Shown: piece after piece, positions 12,435 to 26,200 of the stretch | How positions within the stretch are numbered: position 1 is the stretch's first letter | How the letters are laid out: every line of letters begins with the position of its first letter | Assembly: GCA_034670405.1 (NCBI GenBank) | Contig: JAXDDX010000004.1 | Location: forward strand, 12,145,501 to 12,209,500 | Direction of reading: 5' to 3' | DNA length: 64,000 nt | Source of the DNA: Hoplostethus atlanticus | Taxonomy: Eukaryota > Chordata > Actinopteri > Trachichthyiformes > Trachichthyidae | Program-made: the position numbers and the translations under genes | Notes under the pieces: generated by a model | What the model was told of the DNA's origin: nothing | Seen by the model: the letters and a program-made list of their open reading frames with translations, nothing else | Databases searched by the model: none

Positions 12435-13036
12435 CTTTTCTCCAGCTTGCTTGTCGCTGGCTCGGATGTGGCCACAGTTTTGACTGTGCGTTCACGTGCT
12501 GGTGGGACTGTACAAAAACCGGAACTTCCAATTCAGCCGCTAGACAGCGTTGCAGTCACGTGATATTTTGTCGGAAAACCAAACCCGGAAGACAAATGAT
12601 AAACAAACATGGACAAGCTAAATTAACGACCTTAATTTAAACAAATCTTAGTTATGATGGTTAGTCTTGGTAACGACAAACGTATAATAAAGGTGCATGT
12701 GTATATAATTGTTTTCTTGCCGCTGAGTGACACAAAACTTGATTTTTTTTTCGCCATGTTGAGAAGGTGAAAGGTTATAATTGCAGTCATAGCTCGGAAA
12801 CTCGGGCAGCAAAGTTGTCATCCTCCGAAAAGAGAAACGTGTAAAGAATGATTTTTGATGTGTCAGAAGTCCCATCCAAGGAAAAATAATTTGTTTGACA
12901 TTTACCTAATATTTTCTGTACAGCATCTAACTGCAAATGTTTCCACGATTTTCATTTGTGAAATGATTGACCAAATATAATAAAATATATGGAAATTGCA
13001 GTCACCAGAGAACAGAAGACTAAATATCACTATCAT
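12435..13036. other. CNIH1 promoter side and GMFB transcript end
   Basis: CNIH1 begins at 12434 on the minus strand, so the bases immediately to the right carry its 5' UTR and promoter. CACGTGCTGG and CACGTGAT E-box-like sites lie at 12493 and 12557. The remainder up to 13036 is AT-rich with no supported gene. Confidence 0.4.
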
Positions 13037-16000
13037 TTTATTGGGACATTATTAGACATTGTATAAAGTATGGAAAAATACAAATATTTCACATGTTTCA
13101 CTGATGCCATGAGGCAGCTGGTTATGTTACATGTTTCAGGTGTGGTTTGATTAAAACGGAAAGAAAAAAGAATAGTAAGCATTTGATCAGAGAGAACAGG
13201 AAAACAGTTGAATAACACATAAGCAGGATAAAGTAAAAAAGGCCAAATATACAACAGGTTCACCACACAGGAGAGAAAGCTATCTTTTAAGAAACAGGTA
13301 TCAGATCCACACAACATAACCCTCTATATGACTCAAACCACAAGTGACTTTGTTGAAATGGACCTTGTACAAAGTATGGGGGAAATATTTCTCAATTTGT
13401 TTTTGATGCATGATGAGAAAGTCTATTATATCTAATTTTCACAATCCACAGATTAATTGCAATAGCAGAGGATTTCTTCAAAAAAAGGGCAACACTGAAA
13501 ACAAATAAGAGTAAGATCACAGTTCAGGACAGTAGATCTGGTTGGATGCAAATGTTACCCCTTTTTGAAGTCCACACATGCAAGTAAACTGTGACTGCTG
13601 CTTGCATCAGGCAGATCAAATTACCTTGATCATTTTGTATAGACTTTCTTTGTAGGAAAAAGAACATGCAAAATTATTGGATCATTGCCGGGATACTTTT
13701 CAGGCTTAGGTAAACTGCTCAGACACAAACACACTGAAAGCATGCGTTTTACAGTAGCTTGGTTTTAAGAGTTTCCTTTTTAAAAGATGAGAACAGCTAA
13801 ACAAGTTTTTGCATTCACATTGAAACCACATATTGCACATATTGTGAATGAAATACAAAGACTGTTTCAGGATTGGGCTACATCGCTTCTGTCAGAACAA
13901 AAGCTTGTATCTTTAGAAAGTCAACGAACGGCCTTATGAACACCTTTTTACCATGCAGTTTGAGATTTCATATGCCATAGGATCATAAAACTTGCTCTAA
14001 CCTATAAAGGACAGTGTACACCTTCAGTTCAAGTAAGAACATGAGAATCACCCAAGCTGGAGTTACAAGGTTTTTCCTGCTACAGCAGCATTACATTGGC
14101 TAATAAGTTGACATGGTTATACATCTATGCCTCAATTCCATCAGTAGACAGCAGAACAAGCAATTACAGTTAGATCCCGTTGTTCTTGGTGGACTAAACC
14201 CTGTCCTGGCAAGTAAATCAGAAATTGTCAATGTCTAAATACAAAGTTTGACATCAATGCAAGAATCACATAAAAGGGCGGGGTTGTGCGTACATGTCTT
14301 TGATTCAGATCTCAGGCAAACTGTGTTTCTATCATCTCCCAATAACCAGATTTTGCTAGAGAAAAAAAAGACAACCCCTCTTGGACATTACAGACCATAA
14401 AGTTTAAAAAAGAAGCTTCTAAAACTACCATTATGGTCAACCAACAAAAGCTGTTTCAATCATCTCCTGTTTACCAGCACATTTGTACAGTAGACAGAAG
14501 ATATCTGTTATATATTGTTTTTTTTCAATTTGACCACATGGCTTTTCAAAACAGACATAAATATGACAAAGGATATTTAAGACAAGGCATTGGGAAGGTA
14601 GACTTAGCAGTATAACATCTTACTTAATGTGGCGTTTTCCTGCCTTGAGGCATTAAATCAGCCACAACCCTCCCGTATCTGTTCCCGATGTAGGGGTTTC
14701 TCAAGAACAGACACTGATGGGGGAACAGTTGGATTTCTGTCAGTGCTGCATAATAATCTGTATTAGGGTTAGACCAATATATAGGTTTGCTTTATATCAG
14801 GCTGATATTGGGTTTGGCTAGACATGTTGTCGACTGACGATATGATGGAGTCTGTAAAAGTAAGTCTGTAAAACCTGCAAAGCACTTTTATTTTCGTTGC
14901 ACATTTCATTTTTTACAATTGTAATCTTATTGTTCAATGTCTTTTTGTAAATGAATCATTCTTTTAAAAAGGCAGTAATGTATCCCAGAGTTTCCCTTAC
15001 CAGTTTTAGTGTCAATGCTGTTTCAGAGCCTTTCCTACCCTGACAAGAATACAATTCTGGGGAGAAAACTGAATACTTGGAATATTTGGGGGCATAAAAT
15101 TGTCAAAATGTGAAGATATTGTATATCAGCACAAAACATCGACTATCGGCAGCTTCAAAACAAAAATATCCCAAAACCCATATAAGTCGGCCCCTATTCT
15201 GTATGTGAGTTTGAAGTTTTCTACCAAGTCTAAATATTAAGCACAACTGGCATCTGGAGTCACGGCCAATGTCATCAACACAGAGCGCCTCGAGGCCACG
15301 ACCACCGCCAAGCGATCAAAGTGACTTTACATCAGAATTTAGCACGACATTCATAAACATCAATAACAGCAAGAGCTATAAAGCACGACAATAGCTAACA
15401 ATCTCCCAAGAGACACAGTAACCCACTTCTTTAGAGCAGTATTTAAGACTGTCACCGCTACCTGACAGAGGTTGTTTGTGAGCGATAAGTTGCTGCGTCG
15501 GGGGGGAAAACAGAAGCTCTTTCGGGAATGTTTCAGTGGAAAGATTGTTCTCGGGAGAACCGGTGTTATATCACTGTCAAAATAACAGGCAGGTCAAAGG
15601 TAGAACAGTTTCACCTCGCTGCCGGTTCACTACGAATCACACGGTTTCTCCTCTAAACACAAGCTGTAATAAAGGGGGCGTGACCACAAAGCACCACTCA
15701 CTAGTATAGAGCCTATTGAACATGAGTGCAGGAGATGCAGTATGAGACATCTGGAGTGCCACTTGTCACATGGTCTTAGTGTTTTTGTCCTCTGTAAACA
15801 GGAGTGCTTACATTTATTTTGGGATGCCTTAAATGAATACTGATGGAGAAAGTGACTAAAAACAGAACTCGACGTGATCGTTGAACTGTAGCTATGATTG
15901 TTCAGATGGTCTGGCAGGAAGTGAGTTATTAGGAACAAAATGAAATAAATGCTACGCTGTATATGTTTACATCCTAGATACAACCGGTGATAACTAAATA

Positions 16001-16677
16001 AAACACATGAATTCCTTAAAGTACAGTTCCCTCAGAAATTGGTTTGAGTTTTGTAGACAATTTCTTAGAAAAAAGAAAAGAAAAAAGATGATATTGAAGA
16101 GGTTTACAGTCAAAACATACTGGGTGTAAACTACTCAAGGAAGTATTAGCAGAAAGTGTTGTTACAATGCCTTTGAATTTCTCCTGAACACACATGCTTA
16201 GACAAGTACTATAATATTCTGTCCACTTCTATAGTTACGGGAGTGTTAATTGAATACAGACACGAAACTGGCACATGGAGAGATTGTATGGGAGGTAAAA
16301 GCAGATGGGGCCAAATAGTATTTTCAAATAATTCTTAGCATTGTTTCAACTTGATTGGTGTCCCAGATGGGTGGAGTTTACCTCATCAGGGAAATTTAGA
16401 TAGGGTCAGGCATGTTGTCCATCACAGAAAAGTATACATTTACTTTCAAACACGTTCCTGTGATTGTCTGAACTTTCTGGCACTCTTCGAATTGTAGAAT
16501 GCCACAAACTTCACCTACCAGACCAAAGAGAGCTAAAACAAACTGTAAAAAGTGTTTGCAGACACTATTTGACCCAGGTCTGGTACAAAGAGGAGGGAAA
16601 AATGAACTGTGGTGTGTTCTCCCCAAGAGACAACACAAGTTGTGCAATCTTGATCCTCCCCCTGACATCCCGGTCCC
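13037..16677 (-). other. Probable long GMFB 3' UTR
   Basis: No gene is seen on either strand over 3.6 kb. A minus-strand AATAAA occurs at 13042-13037, so the whole stretch may be transcribed as GMFB 3' UTR; mammalian GMFB also has a 3' UTR of several kilobases. Earlier poly(A) sites are possible. A transposon-like repeat interrupts it at 14761-15199. Confidence 0.4.
14761..15199. repeat. Degenerate inverted-repeat DNA transposon
   Basis: The left end reads TATTAGGGTTAGACCAATAT. The reverse complement of the right end is a similar but mutated GAATAGGGGCCGACTTATAT. Inside are ATATCAGGCTGATATTGG and ATCGACTATCGGCAGCTTC, sub-terminal motifs repeated in opposite orientation. No transposase frame remains. 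The family is not assigned. Confidence 0.45.
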
Positions 16678-19600
16678 TTAGCCGAAGAACCCAAGTTTCT
16701 CTCTGAGCCATTCCTCCGTGAGGTCCTCTGTGTTTCTGATCTCAAACACCTGGCAGAAACAACGTTGATCACATGACAAGATGAGAACTTACTCTTAATA
16801 CAATATGGGAAAAGTCTAATGATGCAGTTGCCACTGATCATGTAATAACTATGTAATCAAATCTAAAGGGACATAACATAATTGCAATGTATGATGTAAT
16901 AATAACAATAATAATAATAATAATAATATTGACTAATGATGTAATAACTCAAATTATTACATTCTATTTATTCTTACATTAAAAATCTTAAAATTTGTTA
17001 CACCGCTGGATGGACAGATAATGTAATCTGATTACATCATCCATCATTTAGTTATTAAAAAGTTTACTTACAATGTTGCATAAATAACTAATGCTAGTTT
17101 AACACAACCTAGCATCGACAGACTCTCAGGCGAAAAGCATCGTATGGATGACTAACCTTGGTCAGAGCGACGGTTTGCACCAGCTTATTCTTGCTTCCCG
17201 CGTACATCATTTGCAGCTCCGGTTTGCATCCTGAAATACACAAACACAGGGGGAAAATATGTTTTCTTGTCTATTGGACAAAGCAGAGAACAATGTTGGT
17301 CTTTCACAGTTTCAAAAACATTGCTATAAATTTATTACACAAATGATCCCAGAGATTTTCTTACCCGCTGGACTGGAGAAGATGAAGCAGAGCGGATAGG
17401 AAACGCGTCCATCATCATGTTGGTGCTTATAACTATAGACGACAAATGTTCCTGGGGCTAAGGGCAGTTCCCATGTTCACATTTGGATTCATTGCAATAT
17501 AGCATGTTAAAGGTAAAAGGAACAACACTAAAACAGCACTCCACTTTCTCACTCATTCCAGTAGACTAAACTGAACGAACACTTAAACCATTTAGCTAAA
17601 ACGATTCACTTAAATACTGGCAGAAGTCATGTCTGGTTTTTCTTTTTGTTCATGTCATTCAAAGGATATCTTGGCTGCCTTTCAGGCAGTTCATCCTTTA
17701 GCCCATCGGGAGAAATGTCCTAAACCAGGAGAGAAATGAAATGAACAGTTAGAGTGATGTGCTACTCGTCTATTGTGGCGCCACATCTGAAGTTACGCTC
17801 CATCTAAAACACATTATCCATTAACAACCAATAGCTGACCGGTTGGACGTTAGTGGATATTAATAACTAAAGTTCCACTGCTTATTTCATGACTTCCTTT
17901 TAACTTCCTCAAATTTTAAATGCATCTTGGTACCTATTAGTTCACACATGAATTTGAACATGAACTTGTACTATATGCAGGCCCGCTAACAATGAACACC
18001 AGACAACAATTTTAATAAAACAGCAAAATAGATAACTTACCTCGCGTTCTTCTTCGAGAATAACAAGCTGCTTCTCTTTATCAATCTTCACTGAAGGGGA
18101 AAATACAGAAACATGTTAGCATTCTCTTCAGCAGAGCCCGTTTCTATCGTATGAGTTTAGTAGTGTTGTATCGAGTCGAGAATAATAGATCTGAGGTGAG
18201 TTGTATGAGAGTTTTTTCCCCCCAGTTATTTTTAACCCCGGCTCCATGCCATGCAAACCCACTTAATCCAGTGACATTTTGATCCAGAATAAGAGACAGT
18301 GCAGGATTAGGCCTCGGCTAGGTCTGATATTGAAACTGATGCAGTGCTGAAGCTAGCGGCTATACTGCCACGCCACCTGCTGTATTGAATAACACTAGTG
18401 TATTGATGCCGTTCTTCTTCCTCCAGGCCTCCAGGCTTCCATACTGTGGCCCACATTTGGCAGTCAAATATCGATATGTTCAATGCTGTTTATTCTTCAG
18501 GTTAGTTTGACTGAGTGTGCTTCCTCTTTAGCAGAGACACCCTGGAAAACCACCACAACCGGGACACCACAACCTCTGTCTTCAACTATTGGAGTTTAAG
18601 AATAACTCGGGCCATTTTCGACCTGGACCCTATTTTCCGCGAGCAAGACGTAAGTAGCTCTATAGTGAAGTAATTGACAAGATTTTGGTCAGAATCGATC
18701 AGTATGAAGGAAAAAGATGATGGGGATACAGTTTATGTTCACGGGGGGAGAAGCGCACTTCTCTCAACTCAAGGTTCCTACCATCCCACTAGTATTGGCC
18801 TATGACGTACTCTTTACCGAAAGAAGCCTGAATTGAAACTGAAAGTTATCCCTATTCATGTGCAAGCTGACACTTGCCATAGGGAGGTCAGAACGCAGTG
18901 CCAGCTAAACAACAGCTAGGATTTCAGTGTGTTGCTCAAGGGCACTTCAGCGGGGTAGATGCATGCCAAAATGGAGGCTTGAACCCCAGTCCTCTGGCTA
19001 CTCACTATGCCACCTTGTCCTATTGTTACTTGATCTAGAATGCATCATCTATAAACATGAAGGAAAAGCAATAAAAAGGTTTAAACGTGACGACGCTACT
19101 TACTGATGATAGCCGCGTTATTGGTCTGCTTCCGGAAACGGAACTCCTCCAGCTTTTTAACCAGATCTCCATCCACATCACACACCACCAGTGATTCACT
19201 CTGTAAAGAAGGGAGAAACACATGAAGTCAATGTGGTGAAATAGTCTCCGGGCCAATCAAATGTCAGAACTCCAGAATCAATTCAATTAGCTTTGTTTTA
19301 TTTTGATGTTTTGTACTGAATGAATGAACCAAAACCAAAATTTATAGTGGAGTCACCTGCTCAGTCCATTTCAAGTGCTTTTAATATTTTGTACACTAAA
19401 AGCCATGTTGGACGGGATTAGTCTTCCAGAGGGAGGTGGGGTAATGTAATCATTACCGGAGCATGTCTGTAATTTTAGTTCCACCCGAATCTGCCATGTC
19501 AGTAATTTTTTTTGGACTGTGCGCGGCCACGTCAGTAAAAGGTTCAATGCGTTTCCCTGGCAGTGTGTGCTTGTTTTGGCCTGTGTTGCCATTTTGCCAC

Positions 19601-21998
19601 TGCACAAGCACAAATTATCATGGAGGAAATGTGCTTAATAAGTGAGAAACATACTAACTAACTAACTGACTTCCTTGTAGAATCAATGGATGTTCATGGT
19701 TTGAATTAATCAGATCACAAACAGACATGATTCTCCGTTCGTTTTGAGGCAACTAGGTCGATTACTTTCGGGAGGCTATTTTCATTCATTCATTATTTTC
19801 TAAAGCCAGCAATAGAAAAAAAAATCTGCACAAATTGAAATGATTTTACTGTTTTCTTCACTGGCATGAAATCGAGGCGAAGACACACCACCTGGGGACA
19901 CAAACCGGCCTCTTTTACCTCCTATAAAATGCCCAATAAAAGTAACTAGTAACTCTAGTCCATCCCTAAAACTAGTCCAAACTAGTCCATCCCTAAGATT
20001 GTTGTCAGCCCTATGACCGCCATTTTTTTGATTTTGTCATTTTTCAGACCCCAGGTCTCAACACTGGTCCAGTTAAGACATTTGATGCATGGTTACGTTT
20101 GATGCATGGTACATTTTTGATGTGATGACAAGACGTAAAGGGAGTAGAGATTAATTATGGAGAGAATTGTCCATTAACATTACAAATGTCCTGTGTTAAC
20201 AATTACTTTACACATATTGTCCTGAAAATGAATCCCACCCTAATAAGTCCTTCAGCCCCCCCCCCATGTTAAAGTGTGGGAAGTGTATCCTTGGCCACAC
20301 CTATCAACTGCCTTTCTTCCCTTCAACTTCCTGCCTATGTAATAACTATTATATGTATACTGACAGGAGAGAAGATGGTAACGTGACACCTCTGTTCTGC
20401 AGAACATATAGCCTACATGCTTTTCACTTACACCTACTCTACTCCAAACAATGCCAGAACCCTTGCATGGAAACTATGAAAGCAAAGTGTGCAAGAATCC
20501 TGCAGAGAAATTATTTAGAATTTTTGTTTGTAAATGCCACTTAAATGTTTCCTTTTCTCTTCCTCGCCAAGCTCATATCTCACCATTCATTCATCTTAAT
20601 CTATTGTCAAATAAGTTATGCTTACTTTAGCTTCATGCTATATAGGGCATTTGCAGAGAGTTTATGTGTTGGTAAGACAGCTGCAGACACAGACTGAAGG
20701 TTTAGGTGGGTTTCAAACATAGCACTGCTTCACTAGAAAGCAACTGAGACATTTGAATTACCAAGCCAGTGTTAAAAATGGTTCTACTCTTTTGGTCCTC
20801 TAAGAACCCCGCTGACATATTCCTACTGGACTCCTGCAGTTGATTCTCTCCTACAAGACTATCCAGCAGGAAATAATACACCAGTCCCTGCAGGATTTTA
20901 TTCTTACATGTTCTGCAGGATTTAATATAGTCTAACATTCACACATAGCATTACATAATTCCAATACAAAGGCATGCACTCTTGAAGTGTCCCAGCAGGA
21001 GTTTTTTTGTAAGGACCTATCTGAACGCTCTGCAGAACAGCCACCCAAAGAAATCTATAATTACACCTCCCTGAACAGATGGCTGGTGGGAGTCAGGATT
21101 TATTTGAGCTCAGTGAAAGATTAAGAATTAAAAAGAGACTGTGGGATCTGCGGTCAGAACCAAATGGCGTGTAAATTAAATTGCATAAAGAGAGAAGAGG
21201 GGTGGTGATGGTATTACAAGCCAGAGGTGACCACTGGTTACTCTAGCTACCTGAATTCCTCCATCCAGAGACAGACAGACAGCTAATTCTGTCAGATTGT
21301 CAACCAGGAAATGAAAGTCAGCCAACTCATTTAATGCATCTCACGTGTAAAATCGATCTGTCATACAAAAAACATTCCCCATTCCAATAACATTCCCCTG
21401 AGCTTGATCGGTACTGAAGAATATCAAGCTGTTACGACATGCACAGACAAAACCCACAGGGGGAAAACTGTTCATCTTCATATGCGAGCTAGCTTGTTAG
21501 CCAACGTGTTGCAACACATCACTGTGGACAGCTGTGTCAAGTTATCCGGATAGCCATAATAACACTGGAAGTCAGGCGATTTTGCCTTCAAAATAAGTGC
21601 GTAAAATTGTCACTTTGGGAAAAAACGAAAATATTATTGCGAAGTATCAAATCCTCAGTAGAATGCGTGGACATGGCACACAAGCCCTCTTAAACATTTT
21701 GCATTTTATTTTGACTTCGGTGCTTTGTATTACTCCGAAAAAGCTGTAACATTTGTTCGTTAATAGTAATGTTATTTTGAAAACCATCACCGGAAGTGGT
21801 GTTTTCAAATCTGGCGAATTTGACGCTAGTGCAGTGAATAGGGTGGAACTGATGCTAGGTTAGCAGGCTAATGCTACCCATTCTACGAGCTTACTTTTTC
21901 TTGATAATCGTTGCAACTTTAACATTGTTGTCAAGAAATGATAATAAAAAACAAAAACTACCCTAGTTTTCTCGCATGCAACTAAAACAACTTACCAT
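16678..21998 (-). CDS. gmfb: Glia maturation factor beta (ADF-homology, Arp2/3 regulator)
   Basis: GMF proteins carry an ADF-H fold that binds Arp2/3 and promotes debranching of actin filaments. Seven coding exons are 21998-21996 (the Met codon alone), 19200-19104, 18090-18041, 17719-17670, 17447-17365, 17230-17157 and 16749-16678. They give 142 residues, the human length. [68 protein letters not shown] and [16 protein letters not shown] are the diagnostic blocks. The GMFB rather than GMFG assignment rests on sequence similarity and the CNIH1 neighbour. Intron 4 (17669-17448) is a U12-type AT-AC intron, and only that splice restores PRFVV. Intron 1 is 2.8 kb. Confidence 0.96.
16897..16928. 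repeat. (AAT)n microsatellite
   Basis: AATAATAACAATAATAAT-type triplets lie in GMFB intron 6, in a locally AT-rich stretch. Confidence 0.85.
17448..17669 (-). other. U12-type AT-AC intron of GMFB (intron 4)
   Basis: On the minus strand exon 4 ends CCAAG and the intron starts ATATCCTTT, an exact match to the minor-spliceosome donor consensus ATATCCTT. The intron ends CCCTTAGCCCCAGGAAC. CCCTTAGC is a near match to the U12 branch site TCCTTAAC, about 12 bases before the terminal AC. Splicing AG to A gives Arg in PRFVV, as in other GMF proteins. No GT-AG alternative keeps the frame. Confidence 0.93.
18899..19021 (-). repeat. SINE fragment in GMFB intron 2
   Basis: On the minus strand GGCATAGTGAGTAGCCAGAG and GGTTCAAGCC act as A- and B-box-like blocks. 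The shared fish motif TGCTCAAGGGCACTTCAGCG lies on the plus strand. It resembles the copy at 49765-49892. Confidence 0.5.
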
Positions 21999-23216
21999 TT
22001 TGTAGAGTTAAAAAAATCCCCTGGACCTACAGCTGCTGTTCTGGATGGTAGGGAAGCTTTCAATGTTTTTTGTTTTTTTTACTCCCTCACACACATCTTG
22101 TGACTGGTTTGACCAATCCCACACAAGCGCCCCCACCCTCCAAAAGTTGGCCATAAATCACAGACAAATGGATCAGTAATGGCAAGGATACTTAAATAAA
22201 TAAACGTTATCGCTAAATCGTTTTTAGCATCAAATTTCTAACTAATCGTTTTTAATTCCTATTACTTTCTCACTGTAATGACTGCTGCGGGGGCGAGGTT
22301 AGAATGGAACAATCTATGTTAGGGCATTACTTTACTGTCACATCACTTTGAGCAGCTGTACAGTCAATGACAATACTAAACAAATGGTGCAATAATTAAA
22401 TGGTATGTCCAATATCATGCATTGTAGTAATAGTAAAGAATTGATAATACATTTTGTATTGACAAATAGCTTAGTTAACAAACAGCTTTCGCGACTACAG
22501 CTCCTTTGAAGCTCACACATCAGTATGTTGCGATTTGTCTCTTCACAATTACATTTGACAAACTTAATTCGGCATTATATAAAAGTAACGTGATTTTTGT
22601 GTGTGGGCTCCGGAACGCACCCACTTTTGGCAATACGTCATCATCAAGGCGTGTGTGCGCTTCCTTTTCAAGAGTTCTGTCTGAAGCTAGTTGGATGTGC
22701 ATAGCTTGTAGTTGTATGCTACGGTAGCTAAATTAGCTGGCTACCTGGCTTTCACAACTGGATAAATTATCGCAACTGCCCGCTGTTATTTGAAAGGAGT
22801 CCGTCTTTTGGAGAGGTAGCATGAAAATTCTACTTAACTGTACTTTTGAGCCACCGTGTTGCTAAAGTAAACAAGCGAGCTAACCATGTAACGTTAACTA
22901 ACAGTTAGCTAGCTAGCTAGTTAGCCAAGTATGTAACAGTTAATTAGACAAATGTCTAAATTGCTGTTAATATTACGCTAAAGCCAATATAGCGTCAGTA
23001 CATCATATCTTAGTATATGTTTTACAGTCAGGTTAAGCTCTCTCAACAATTTGTCTGACTGCATGGATTTTGTGGATCAAGGAAACAGTTACTCTACCAT
23101 TAGTCATAGAGCCTGTGTGTGACATGCCTTCAAATGTCTTGGCAGCTAGCGATTATTAGTTGTAATAACAATAATAATAACTGATGAAAATTGTGTCTTA
23201 TGTTGTTTCCTCTTAG
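21999..23216. promoter_or_regulatory. Divergent GMFB / LGALS3 upstream region
   Basis: GMFB starts at 21998 on the minus strand and the galectin at 23220 on the plus, so this 1.2-kb interval carries both upstream regions. GMFB 5' UTR probably runs to about 22060. A plausible non-coding first exon of the galectin ends GGAGAG at 22815 before GTAGCA. The motif GTTAGCTAGCTAGCTAGTTAGC near 22900 is a short GCTA tandem. No coding sequence is seen. Confidence 0.35.
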
Positions 23217-23219
23217 ATC

Positions 23220-26200
23220 ATGGATTTCTCGGTGAGTTCAAATGATTATATGGTTTTTCGTCATTTTATGGTGTTCTGTTTAATCGTAGCTAATGGGTTT
23301 ATGTTAGCTATTATATTAGCTAATTTAATTCATTACTTAATTTTCTTTTCCAATAATTTATGAAAAAAATTTTTTTGGATGGTTTAGAGAGCAAGGCAAG
23401 TCATTTCCCCTCTTTCCTTCACTGTAGTTGGCAGATGCCATAGCAGACGATGTCCCGGGCCAGGCAAACAAAATAGGGAACACCAACCCATCTGTCCCTG
23501 CCAACAATGCTCCTCCTGCTACAAATCCAGGTTGGCCTGGTTCAGCCCCCGGAGCTCCGACCCAGCCCTCCGCTCCGGGTGAGTTTGCTGGGGGACCATC
23601 CGGCCCAGGGGCGCCAGGGCAGTTCCCTGGAGGTCAGGGACCATTCCCCTCTGGCCCTGGAGCACCAGGGCAATACCCTGGACCTCCTTCAGTGCCTGGT
23701 GGGTTCCCACCTGGGATACCTGGACAATATCCTTCTGGACCAGGGGCTCCAGGGCAGTTCCCCTCAGGCCCTGGAGCTCCTGGGCAGTTCCCAGGGCAGT
23801 ACCCACCTGAAGGAGCTCCAGGACAGCTACCTGGAGCCCCCGTACCATACCCATCTGGGCCATTTCATTCTGGCCCCGGAGCTCCCGCTGGGCCTTATCC
23901 TAATGTGCCTTTCCCAGGCAGTCAGCCAGGAGGAGGGAATGGGATGTATGGACCGGGTGGCCCAGGCGCTTTTCCACCTGCAGCTGGTCCAGGCTCTTTC
24001 CCTGGATTTCCTGGTGGAGCCTTTCCTCCAATCCCCCCTGGATCATGGGGTCCACCTGGGGGTGGAGGTTTCCCTCCTGCCCCTGGCCCCTTTGGTCCTG
24101 CACCCATGGGGCCATATGGTGGCCCTGCCGCTCCAGGAGGCATGCTGGTGAGTATCAGTTCTGTTTAAAAAAACATTCTGCTTGCTTGATGCATTTCTTG
24201 GCAGATGTGTTCTTGCGCTGGTGTGCAGTGGAGCATCTTCTTACTTGGTGTGGCTGTCTTCTGGCTTCAGGATGGGAAATGATCACCAATCACCAGCTAA
24301 ATGCCACTAAATCCATGGCTGTGGCTGGTAAATTAATCTACTCTACGAGCCACTAGCCATCATATAGATATTCTATTCTAATACAAGTTTAGTGAATTTT
24401 GTTATGTACCTGCCACTGAGGCTGGTGGACAAAGGTTTGTTTCCTGCCCTGTCGGGATTTACTGCAGGGTGTTGAGTCTTGGGTGAGGGCTGCATTTGGA
24501 TCGTTTGGGGTAACACGGTCTTGGGTTCCATGGGGGTGCAAAGCAAAAAATTGAAGCTGAAACAAAACATTATATTTAGTCATCAAAACTGTATTCTTGT
24601 CTTTCAGCCCAGATATAATCCACCATATAATTGAAAGCAATGAACTCAACTTTTCAGTCGGACAAGGACGTCACCTCCAGAATCAACTTATGGTTTGATT
24701 AGGCCACATACCAATCTACCAAGACTGAATAAATGCAGTTACAGATTTAGTGTTAGATCTGCCTGGGGGATCTAATGCTGTTTCAGTCAATTACTCCATG
24801 ATCTTTGTCTCTTTTGTTTAATATATAAAGGCACGCTTATTTTTGTAATAATATATACTTCTCTCTAATAAAATCATAATTTGTATATTTTCCCCATTTT
24901 AACTTTTTCACTTCTGTACATGATTACATTAAAACTTGATTTGTTTCCATCACTGTGTTTTGAAGTTCATACTGTTTATACTGTTTATAGCCTTGTAGTT
25001 GGAAAAAAGGAAAAATTCCAGTTTGTGTGTTAGCTTTTTCTGTTGTTATGTTTGGTTAATACCACTGACTTGCATGAGTGTGGCGAACTAAACTAAGGAA
25101 CTGCTGACTCACTGGGTTGTTTGAGTAGGAATGTGGGCGAGGTCCAATATTGAATAAAGTTCAACTAAAGTTTTTCCTCTTTTTTGATGACGTGATGCAT
25201 ACAGCCCCACAGCTCCTTAGTTCAGACTATTAGTGATTTAAATGTGAACGTTTCTACTTCTGCCCACCCTGGGATTTTATAAACAGGGTAAACACTCTTT
25301 GGATTTTCTGTATTTTGCTTAATAAATTCATCATAAAAAGACAAAAAAACGAACACTTTTTCAAAATAGATTCCCAGAGTAAATGTGATTTGTAATTGAA
25401 ATGTCTCTTGCAGATGGTGCCCCATGATCTCCCACTCCATGCTGGAATCATGCCCCGACTTCTGATCACTATAGTTGGGGAGCCTGTTCCTGGAGGAGAC
25501 AGGTACAATGTTCATCCTGTTTCCGGCTGCAAAGATGTCAGTGATTCTTTATTTCAGGAAAAAGACAACACAAGGTCCTATAATCACACTGCATCCAGCC
25601 TAACTGCTCAAAAGGAAGCAAAAGCAATATTTCAGATTGGTAGCACATCTTAACTTTTAACACACTTCCAAAGTGACTTATAATGCTTTATTAAGGATAT
25701 TAAAGCTGGTGTGTAATGTTTAGCAGCACTCAATCTCAGTGGCCTTTTACTTCCAGGTTCCACATTGACTTCATCAGAGGTTCAGACGTCGTCTTTCACT
25801 TCAATCCTCGGTTTCACGAGCAAACAATTGTCCGGAACTCCAGTATAGGTGGATGTTGGGGACCAGAGGAGCGGGAAGGAGAGTTCCCGTTTGCTCCAGG
25901 CCGTCGTTTTGAGGTATTGTGTTAGAGCTCTTGAACAGTAACTAACTTTGTAAAACTCATTTGACATGTAATTGACCACTTAAAGTGTCATCAATTATTT
26001 ATCCTATCCATTTTATCAAGTGTTGATATTGGGTGTTTAAAGAGCGTTCCACTGATACTGACTTTAGATGTTTTTTTGCATAGACATTTTCCTAAAAATG
26101 TGAGATTTTTGAGTTACAAGCTCTCAAGATCAAGGAACATGCAACCCTTAAAATCAAGTTGCATGACCTAAGATGACCCAGCAAGTCCTGACATGAGTTT

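Noticed and set aside
23519..24143. Long minus-strand and alternate-frame open frames over galectin exon 3
   Set aside because: They are by-products of Gly/Pro-rich repeats whose GC-rich codons lack stops in several frames. The plus-strand frame joins correctly to flanking exons and the lectin domain.
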